A DNA stretch of 12,024 bases. Origin: CAZQEZ01 sp964592475 (GTDB taxonomy: Bacteria > Bacteroidota > Bacteroidia > Cytophagales > Cyclobacteriaceae). The position numbers were made by a program, and so were the translations under genes. This document shows, piece by piece, positions 1 to 5,030 of this stretch. How positions within the stretch are numbered: the stretch's first letter is position 1; the number at the start of each line of letters is the position of its first letter. The notes beneath the pieces were generated by a model that was not told the origin of the DNA, did no database searches, and saw only the letters and a program-made list of their open reading frames with translations. The stretch covers positions 1 through 12,024 of the forward strand of contig CAZQEZ010000129.1 of the NCBI GenBank assembly GCA_964592475.1. Reading direction: 5' to 3'.

Positions 1-7
1 ATTCCTA

Positions 8-37
8 TTTGTTATTAAATAATTTACAATAATTTTG
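8..37 (+). promoter_or_regulatory. Bacteroidota-type promoter for the exported protein gene
   Basis: TTTG at 8-11 lies 18 bases before TAATTTTG at 30-37, which matches the Bacteroidota -33/-7 pattern (TTTG, then TAnnTTTG). Transcription would start near 42-45, giving a leader of about 30 bases before the ATG at 74. The leader has no Shine-Dalgarno sequence, as is usual in this phylum. The call rests on motif match and position only. Confidence 0.5.
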
Positions 38-73
38 CATTGACAATTTAGAACAATTAAAATTATTTCGGTT

Positions 74-691
74 ATGGGAAACTATATAAAAAAAACGATT
101 ACAATTGCTTTTTTGGTAGCATCTTATTCATGGTTATTTGCTTTTGATAATAAAGATGAAAACAAATTAGAGGCAAACTATTCAATATATCAGTCAGGTA
201 AGGCTAATATTGTCAATCTTATTTATCACCCCACGAGTAAAAAAACTGAAATTCGTATATTCAGTCCTAAGGGAAGCCTTATTTTAAAGGATGTAATTAA
301 AAACAAGCTGGAATTAGATGAAGTTTTTATTAGACCCTATAACTTCAAGTCAATGAGGCCGGGCAATTACATTTTTGAAATAAAAGAAAATGGAATGTCA
401 TTTACTCACTTACTTGAATACCGTAAAAATCCAGTCATGCCAAAAGTGAACTCACCTGTTTCAATAATAGCTTTGGCCAATGATAAGTATAAGGTTGTAG
501 TAAATAATCAAATTGAATCCAGGGTAGAAGTAAATATTTATTCGGCAAGGAATAAATTAATTTACAATGAGATAATTGAAGAAAATGGAAACTTTAGTAA
601 GCTTTACGATTTATCTCAGCTAGGTAACAAAGGGTTCACTATACGAGTAAAATTGGATAATGAAGAGTTTAGCAAGAGGTTAAACATGTGA
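74..691 (+). CDS. exported two-module beta-rich protein, function unknown
   Basis: A 205-residue protein with a Sec-type signal peptide: Lys6-Lys7, a hydrophobic core at about 8-22, and a likely cleavage after Ala23 (LFA). I see no lipobox cysteine, so it should be periplasmic or secreted. The mature part appears to hold two similar beta-sandwich-like modules, about 33-115 and 125-205. Each has an 'E-[IV]-x-I-[FY]-S' strand followed by a 'LI' strand (EIRIFSPKGSLI and VEVNIYSARNKLI). The second module ends with a DLSQL-x-x-x-G-F-x-I-R-V pattern and then a final KRLNM. That resembles type A sorting domains of type IX secretion, or periplasmic DUF3244-like domains, but it lacks an obvious large passenger. 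The gene is monocistronic, with its own promoter and terminator. The start is the first ATG, directly before the signal peptide. Function unknown. Confidence 0.75.
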   Translation: MGNYIKKTITIAFLVASYSWLFAFDNKDENKLEANYSIYQSGKANIVNLIYHPTSKKTEIRIFSPKGSLILKDVIKNKLELDEVFIRPYNFKSMRPGNYIFEIKENGMSFTHLLEYRKNPVMPKVNSPVSIIALANDKYKVVVNNQIESRVEVNIYSARNKLIYNEIIEENGNFSKLYDLSQLGNKGFTIRVKLDNEEFSKRLNM

Positions 692-729
692 TTTCTTTAG
701 TGCAAACAAGTAAACATTTCTTCATACTG

Positions 730-763
730 AAAAAAAACCCGGAATATTTTCCGGGTTTTTTTT
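730..763 (+). terminator. intrinsic terminator after the exported protein gene
   Basis: Perfect stem CCCGGAA (738-744) / TTCCGGG (749-755) with a 4-base loop. An A-run before it (730-737) pairs with a T-run after it (756-763). The symmetric A/T flanks would allow termination from either direction, but only the upstream plus-strand gene needs it. Confidence 0.88.
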
Positions 764-884
764 ATTTCCCTGTTACCTATGGCTTCAATTCCATATATAT
801 ACAAAAATGTTCCAGGATAGTACATTAAACAGGAATGGATATATTTTAATGATAATAGTAGTTTTAAAACTAGTATTATTTAAT

Positions 885-892
885 TAATTTTG
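885..892 (+). promoter_or_regulatory. possible TAnnTTTG -7 box for the zinc-ribbon membrane protein
   Basis: TAATTTTG lies 75 bases before the ATG at 968 in a very AT-rich spacer. No clean TTTG is present at the expected -33 distance, so this is a weak call based on the box alone. Confidence 0.28.
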
Positions 893-967
893 AATTTATT
901 TAAATAATTATATATTATATAAAAATTATTTCAATTTAACACAAGACTTAAACTCAATCTGTTATTT

Positions 968-1729
968 ATGGATCCTTACGAAATAATTGACCTTACACAA
1001 TGGAATCCTATTGGTAGAAAAATCACCTATATTTTGGTTACAGTGGCAGGGATTACCATATTTGCTCACTTAACAATTTTGCTACTTACCAGAAGCTACA
1101 AGAATAAATATGATTATATAAACCGTTATGAAATAAGATTACTTTGGTATGTAAGTTTGCTATTGGTTGCTTCAGCAGCTGTATTTGTAAATACCTTAGC
1201 GCTCAATCTTGGTTTGCTATGGTTGCTGGTGCAATTATTTGTTACCGTAATGATGGGATTGATCGCTGCATTATTTTTTAATAATGTTCTTCGTTTTTAT
1301 TATCCATTTTATATTGAAAAACGGCTTAAAAAGTTAAGATATAAGCCTCGCCTAAGTCCAAAATCTGGTAAGCCTATGAAATTGCTTACTGAAGATGAAG
1401 AAGATGTGTACCTGGATGAAGGGATGCAGGCCGAAGAAAATGTTTTTTCAATAGATTATGATGTATGGATTGATGATGATACCGGATATACTCTAATTGA
1501 AAAATATAGAGGGCATTTGCACGCTTTGCAGTGCCCGGAGTGTAATTACCAAACCTTAAAAGTGACCAAGGAAGAGATATTAGAATCTCCTACCGAAAAT
1601 GAAGAGGGTGAACTTATGAAGTTTTTTCAATGTGACTATTGCAAATACAAAGAAAGACGAGCATTCAAAATAGCAAAATTAAAAGTTATTAAAACGCCAG
1701 ATAATACAAGTAAGGAAGTTTCCATATAA
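968..1729 (+). CDS. three-helix membrane protein with C-terminal zinc ribbon
   Basis: A 253-residue protein of unknown function. Three hydrophobic helices at about 19-40, 58-79 and 83-104 make up the first 40%. A basic segment follows (Lys118-Arg128, including KRLKKLRYK), which by the positive-inside rule puts the C-terminal half in the cytoplasm. An acidic linker (EDEEDVYLDE, about 142-151) leads to a zinc-ribbon-like module with CPEC at 189-192 and CDYC at 222-225. That is two CxxC knuckles 29 residues apart, expected to bind one zinc ion. There is no enzymatic motif. It could be a membrane-anchored adaptor or nucleic-acid/protein-binding factor, but that is inference. It sits alone between two terminators, with no operon partner. 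The start is the ATG at 968; no Shine-Dalgarno is present, as for other genes here. Confidence 0.8.
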   Translation: MDPYEIIDLTQWNPIGRKITYILVTVAGITIFAHLTILLLTRSYKNKYDYINRYEIRLLWYVSLLLVASAAVFVNTLALNLGLLWLLVQLFVTVMMGLIAALFFNNVLRFYYPFYIEKRLKKLRYKPRLSPKSGKPMKLLTEDEEDVYLDEGMQAEENVFSIDYDVWIDDDTGYTLIEKYRGHLHALQCPECNYQTLKVTKEEILESPTENEEGELMKFFQCDYCKYKERRAFKIAKLKVIKTPDNTSKEVSI

Positions 1730-1753
1730 TATATTTAACCCTTAAATCGAACT

Positions 1754-1782
1754 AAAGCTGCTAACCTATTGTGGCTTTTTTT
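1754..1782 (+). terminator. intrinsic terminator after the zinc-ribbon gene
   Basis: An 8-pair stem AAAGCTGC (1754-1761) / GTGGCTTT (1771-1778), including two G-U pairs, with a 9-base loop. It is followed by a T-tract continuing to 1782. It lies 25 bases past the stop codon. Confidence 0.6.
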
Positions 1783-1822
1783 GTTTCAACTTTTTGAGTT
1801 TAACGTCATTACATTTTGAGTT

Positions 1823-2353
1823 ATGAGAAAGTTGACAATGGAGGAACTGAATAGAGCTGATCCTGAAAAATTCCAGTATGATGAGAAGGTACCCATAGTT
1901 GTAGTGTTAGATAATATCAGGAGTATGCATAACGTGGGTTCTGCATTTAGAACTTGTGATGCATTTCGTATAGAAAAGATTTTTTTGTGTGGTATCACCG
2001 GCAAACCACCCCATAGAGACATTCATAAGACTGCTTTAGGCGCTACTGAAACTGTAGCATGGGAGTATTGTAAAAATGTTACAGATATAATTGATAAGCT
2101 TAAGGAAGAATACGAAGTGATTTTAATAGAGCAAACTACTGATAGTATTCCATTACAAAATTTTAATCCAATAGCCAATCAAAAATACTGTTTTGTGTTT
2201 GGAAACGAAGTTTTCGGTATTTCTGATGATCTAATGCCTTTGGCAAAGAAAAGTTTGGAAATTCCCCAGTTTGGAACGAAGCATTCCTTAAATGTATCTG
2301 TAAGTTTGGGTATGGTTTTATGGGATGTTTATCAAAAAGCTTATTTAAAATAA
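1823..2353 (+). CDS. SpoU/TrmH-family RNA 2'-O-methyltransferase
   Basis: A 176-residue single-domain SPOUT methyltransferase that would transfer a methyl group from S-adenosylmethionine to a ribose 2'-OH in tRNA or rRNA. All three SpoU motifs are visible. Motif 1 is NIRSMHNVGSAFRTCDAF (31-48), with Asn37 and the catalytic-type Arg43. Motif 2 is FVFGNEVFGIS (124-134), with Glu129. Motif 3 is IPQFGTKHSLNVSVSLG (147-163), with Asn157, which forms the trefoil-knot cofactor site. It lacks the N-terminal RNA-binding extension of RlmB-type enzymes and the C-terminal extension of E. coli TrmH, so the substrate cannot be assigned; TrmL-like small members are a closer size match. It converges on the tRNA-like gene at 2386-2532 and shares a hairpin terminator with it. 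The start is the first in-frame ATG (1823), a few bases before the conserved fold begins. Confidence 0.9.
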   Translation: MRKLTMEELNRADPEKFQYDEKVPIVVVLDNIRSMHNVGSAFRTCDAFRIEKIFLCGITGKPPHRDIHKTALGATETVAWEYCKNVTDIIDKLKEEYEVILIEQTTDSIPLQNFNPIANQKYCFVFGNEVFGISDDLMPLAKKSLEIPQFGTKHSLNVSVSLGMVLWDVYQKAYLK

Positions 2354-2377
2354 AAATGGTGCCAGAAGCACCATTTT
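2350..2377. terminator. bidirectional terminator between methyltransferase and tRNA-like gene
   Basis: Perfect 10-bp stem AAAATGGTGC (2353-2362) / GCACCATTTT (2368-2377) with the 5-base loop CAGAA. It overlaps the stop codon of the plus-strand methyltransferase gene. Read on the minus strand, the hairpin is followed by ATTTTTATTTT, a better U-tract than on the plus strand. It would therefore end the tRNA-like transcript at least as well as the methyltransferase mRNA. Confidence 0.8.
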
Positions 2378-2385
2378 AGTTTATG

Positions 2386-2532
2386 CTGTAGAGGGAGGAT
2401 TCGAACCTCCAAGGAGTAGTTAGCCACATACCTGATCAACATATGTGATTTATCCCAGCCAGCTCATCCTAAAGATTGCCATTCTCCACCCTCGAGACAG
2501 GAGGGCATGTCTGCCAGTTTCATCACTCTACA
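2386..2532 (-). tRNA. tRNA-like RNA, class II shape, GUC anticodon, about 78-nt variable region
   Basis: The minus strand folds as a cloverleaf of 147 nt (RNA position 1 = 2532). The acceptor stem is TGTAGAG (1-7) / CTCTACA (140-146), all seven pairs Watson-Crick, with discriminator G147 and no encoded CCA. TG precedes a 3-bp D-stem ATG/CAT, and the D-loop AAACTGGCAGA carries the GG pair and is of the Leu/Ser kind. The anticodon stem CCCTC/GAGGG (28-32/40-44) closes the loop CTGTCTC, anticodon GUC at 2496-2498. The T-arm is GGAGG-TTCGAAT-CCTCC (123-139). Between anticodon and T arms lie about 78 nt (normal maximum about 20). These can fold: GGAG/CTCC (46-49/117-120), AGCTGGC/GCTAACT with one mismatch (69-75/109-115), and CACATA/TATGTG (86-91/103-108). 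A TAnnTTTG box upstream and a hairpin downstream make a full transcription unit. Position 37 is U, unusual for a decoding tRNA. It may be a variant tRNA or a tRNA-like regulatory RNA. Confidence 0.72.
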
Positions 2533-2854
2533 ATGTATTTATTTTGTTTTATAATTGTGAAGGCAAAGGTAAGAAACATATGACAATTGGAAAATAATAT
2601 GTACAATATTTTGAAAAAAATACAGTCTGTCTAATTATTATGCGGTTTTTTGGGGTGAATTCAATATTTATTTGGAAATACTGGGTGTTATTTATTAATA
2701 TGTTAATTAAAATTTTAATAAGAATTAATTTTCCTATTGAATATGTCAATATTTTGAATTGTACTTCTCAAAACAAATATAAAGTTTATGTTTTGCCAAA
2801 TAAATATTAATACAAGAATAAAGTTTTTTTATTCATAATGAATCCGTGTCTAAT
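2533..2854. other. AT-rich spacer, 322 bases
   Basis: It holds the promoter of the tRNA-like gene at its left end. Near the right end is a weak AT-only hairpin, GAATAAA (2816-2822) / TTTATTC (2828-2834), which might end the minus-strand regulator transcript but has a poor U-tract. A 66-codon minus-strand open frame (2549-2749) is rich in Ile/Leu/Asn from AT-rich DNA, overlaps the promoter, and resembles no protein. Nothing else recognised. Confidence 0.5.
2564..2571 (-). promoter_or_regulatory. -7 box of the tRNA-like gene
   Basis: The minus strand reads TACCTTTG, a full TAnnTTTG match. A start about 7 bases downstream (near 2556) leaves a 5' leader of roughly 24 nt before the acceptor stem at 2532, a normal distance for a tRNA precursor. 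A T-rich TTTT stands about 20 bases upstream where TTTG is expected, so the -33 element is imperfect. Confidence 0.5.
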
Positions 2855-3598
2855 TTATAAACTCATTTTTTCCTTAAATTTAGAAGCTTGTCTACGACTG
2901 ATCTCTACCTTTTCACCTCCTTTTAATTTAACGATTAATCCACCATTGAACCAGGGTTCTATATTTTCGATCCAACTTAGGTTAATAATATGCTTGCGAC
3001 TAGCTCTAAAAAAAACGCGGTTATCCAGTTTTTCATCAAGCGCGTTGAGCGATTTATGAATCATCGGGCGAAAGGCATCAAAATATACTTTAATGTAATT
3101 ACCGTCAGATTCAAAAAGCCTTACTTTGGATAATTTAACAAACCAGCATTTGTCTCCGTCTTTAACAAAGACTTGATCCTCCAAGCCTAATTTTTTTCTG
3201 TCCTCTTCTACTGGTTCATTCTTCTTGCTAATCGAATTTTTTTCTTCAGTAAGAATTTTATGCATTGTTTCACTCAATCTATCTTCTCTTATCGGCTTAA
3301 GTAAATAGTCCAGGGCATTTACTTCAAATGCTTTTAATGCATATTCGTCATATGCGGTGGTAAAAATAATCTTAGGAGTACTATCTAGCATCTCAAGGAG
3401 GTCAAATCCGGTTTTGCCAGGCATTTGGATATCCAGAAAAACAACATCTGGATTATGTTTTTCAATTTTTTCCAAAGCGTCATCAGCGTTAATGGCCTCA
3501 TCTACAATTTCTAATTGGTCATATAGAGCCAATAAGCCGGCTAGTTCTTTACGAGCTAAGCGCTCATCATCTACAATTAATGCTTTTAATTTAGGCAT
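2855..3598 (-). CDS. LytTR-family response regulator
   Basis: A 247-residue cytoplasmic DNA-binding regulator, the output partner of the sensor kinase immediately upstream. Residues 1-115 are a CheY-like receiver. The acidic pair is Asp10-Asp11, the phospho-accepting Asp56 sits in FLDIQMPGKTGFDLL, the switch Thr is in FTTAYDEYALKAF (79-91), and Lys101-Pro102 is in YLLKPI. A charged linker (about 116-140) leads to a LytTR domain (about 143-246) with the conserved FVKDGDK, LFESDGNYIKVY, FFRASRKHIINLSWIENIEPW and VEISRRQASKFKE segments. LytTR domains bind imperfect direct repeats through a beta-fold rather than a helix-turn-helix. Its ATG lies inside the last codons of the kinase gene (8-base overlap), so the two are translationally coupled. 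Target genes cannot be read from this window; I found no convincing LytTR repeat in the adjacent divergent spacer. Confidence 0.95.
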   Translation of the reverse strand: MPKLKALIVDDERLARKELAGLLALYDQLEIVDEAINADDALEKIEKHNPDVVFLDIQMPGKTGFDLLEMLDSTPKIIFTTAYDEYALKAFEVNALDYLLKPIREDRLSETMHKILTEEKNSISKKNEPVEEDRKKLGLEDQVFVKDGDKCWFVKLSKVRLFESDGNYIKVYFDAFRPMIHKSLNALDEKLDNRVFFRASRKHIINLSWIENIEPWFNGGLIVKLKGGEKVEISRRQASKFKEKMSL

Positions 3599-4592
3599 AT
3601 CTTGGTATTTTTACTTCGGTAAGTACAAAATTCTCATTTTCATTAAATATACGAAAAGATGCTTGCTCGCCAAATAAGAGCTGGAGACGTTGCTTTGTAT
3701 TATTAATACCATAGCCTTCATGCATCCGTCTATTGATATATTGACCACTATTTCTGATCAAGATAGTCATATAGTCATTTTTAATTATTGTTTCAATGCT
3801 CACTATACCTCCATCTTGCAAATGACTAATGCCATGCTTTATCCCATTTTCTACCAATGTTTGCACCATTAATGGTGGCACTTTAAATTTTTCAGAACCT
3901 GCCTGCAGTAATATATTACTTTGTAACCTTTCTTCAAATCTTATAGTTTCTAACGCTAAATAATCTTTAACAGTTTGAATCTCCTCATTAAAGTCAGTAA
4001 GCTTCTTTTTGTCCATTATCAGAGAATTACGCAAAATATTTGAAAGCTGAGTGATTGCTTTCTTGCTTTTATTCGGGTTTTCATCCACTAAAGCTCTTAT
4101 GCTGTTCAAGGCATTAAATATGAAGTGAGGATTTAACTGCGATTTTAATTTGTTTAGTTCAATTTCATTTTTTACAGCTTCATATTTTAATGATGTGTTG
4201 TAACTATCTACATAATGGTACATAAAGTATAAAACAACCCAAATGAGGTAAATGATCATCGTGGTAACTATATTGAGCAACACATAGGCTAATACTATAC
4301 CGGAACTATAGGATATTAAATAGGTAAATGCAAAATTAGATAAAGTAAGTATTGCTATAGCTATTATTACTCTGAGGAGAAGTTTAGAGAAAACTAATTT
4401 GAGCCAGCCAAATTTAATAATAAAAGCTCTTAGGAGATGAGTAGAAAAGAGGAAAAATGCTGCTACTAAAAAATAACCTATTATTTGAATTAAATATATG
4501 CCATCAAGCATAGCCCTAAAAAAAATATTTATTAAGGCAAAAGTTGACCATCCGAAAATTTGAAAGATCCAATACAGTCTTTTTTTACTCAT
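3591..4592 (-). CDS. LytS/YpdA-type membrane sensor histidine kinase
   Basis: A 333-residue kinase of the His_kinase (PF06580) plus HATPase_c class that pairs with LytTR regulators. Four hydrophobic helices at about 8-25, 33-52, 71-93 and 98-125 anchor it, with very short loops and no extracellular sensor domain. It probably senses something within or at the membrane. A short coiled linker (about 133-150, KYEAVKNEIELNKLK) leads to the phospho-acceptor segment QLNPHFIFNALNSIRAL, with His156 in the class's NPHFLFN-type motif. The ATP-binding half has the N-box LVENGIKHGI (Asn249) and the glycine-rich GYGINNTKQRLQLLFG (293-308). It ends 8 bases inside the response-regulator gene, so the pair is one operon. 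The start at 4592 gives the first helix a normal short, basic N-terminus (MSKKRLYW). Confidence 0.95.
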   Translation of the reverse strand: MSKKRLYWIFQIFGWSTFALINIFFRAMLDGIYLIQIIGYFLVAAFFLFSTHLLRAFIIKFGWLKLVFSKLLLRVIIAIAILTLSNFAFTYLISYSSGIVLAYVLLNIVTTMIIYLIWVVLYFMYHYVDSYNTSLKYEAVKNEIELNKLKSQLNPHFIFNALNSIRALVDENPNKSKKAITQLSNILRNSLIMDKKKLTDFNEEIQTVKDYLALETIRFEERLQSNILLQAGSEKFKVPPLMVQTLVENGIKHGISHLQDGGIVSIETIIKNDYMTILIRNSGQYINRRMHEGYGINNTKQRLQLLFGEQASFRIFNENENFVLTEVKIPRYA

Positions 4593-5030
4593 GGGCTATT
4601 ATTACTGAAACATTAATTTCTAACATGAATTAATAAAATTGTTAACTTTTTTTTGACATCAATAGACAATTGTATTTTATTTGCATGTTTTAGCATACAT
4701 ACCCAAAGATTAAACTACAGATAATTTAATTAAATCTAAGATAATCAATAAACTAAATTACAAAGCCACGCTGTATTTGCCTTATGTTTTTACATAAAAG
4801 GTATTAAAAATTATATATTTGGACAAACTAGCTAATAAGTCAGTTTTGCCTTAGTATTTGTTTTTGTGCCTTCTTGTTTTTAAAAAGCTTAAAATAAGAG
4901 CATTAGCATTAAAAACTTAAAATAGCTTGCTGTAAATCAAAGGAGTTGGTTTATTTTAAAATTATATAGCAACTTTACATTTAAAATAAATAGGAAACAA
5001 ATAGAAAATAAATTTTCAACAATTAGAAAA
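4593..5030. other. divergent AT-rich intergenic region, 438 bases
   Basis: It must carry the promoters of the sensor-kinase operon (minus) and the GT35-like gene (plus). One full TAnnTTTG match on the plus strand is TATATTTG at 4814-4821, but it lacks a TTTG at -33 and would leave a leader of about 200 bases. On the minus strand only a one-mismatch box is seen (TACAATTG, reading from about 4676 to 4669). An imperfect 15/14-base direct repeat (AAAAAGCTTAAAATA at 4882-4896; AAAAACTTAAAATA at 4911-4924) is present. No coding frame, tRNA or recognised riboswitch was seen. Confidence 0.45.

Noticed and set aside
1793..1818. Promoter directly before the methyltransferase gene (TTTTTG and TACATTTTG)
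   Set aside because: The spacing is too short, the box has one extra base compared with TAnnTTTG, and the start site would fall at or after the ATG.
1786..2022. 78-codon minus-strand open frame
   Set aside because: Antisense to the conserved SpoU methyltransferase gene; no protein-like features.
2386..2532. Reading the tRNA-like locus as tmRNA or as a tRNA-Leu with a group I intron
   Set aside because: tmRNA is much longer and lacks a paired anticodon stem. A group I intron would interrupt the anticodon loop and be over 200 nt; here the anticodon arm is continuous and the extra sequence lies in the variable region.
2549..2749. 66-codon minus-strand open frame
   Set aside because: Composition is that of AT-rich noncoding DNA (Ile/Asn/Leu), it overlaps the promoter of the tRNA-like gene, and it shows no domain or signal.
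4882..4924. Imperfect direct repeat as an operator or LytTR binding site
   Set aside because: The repeat is A/T homopolymer-rich, spaced 29 bases apart, and does not fit the LytTR site pattern; similar near-repeats are expected by chance in such AT-rich DNA.
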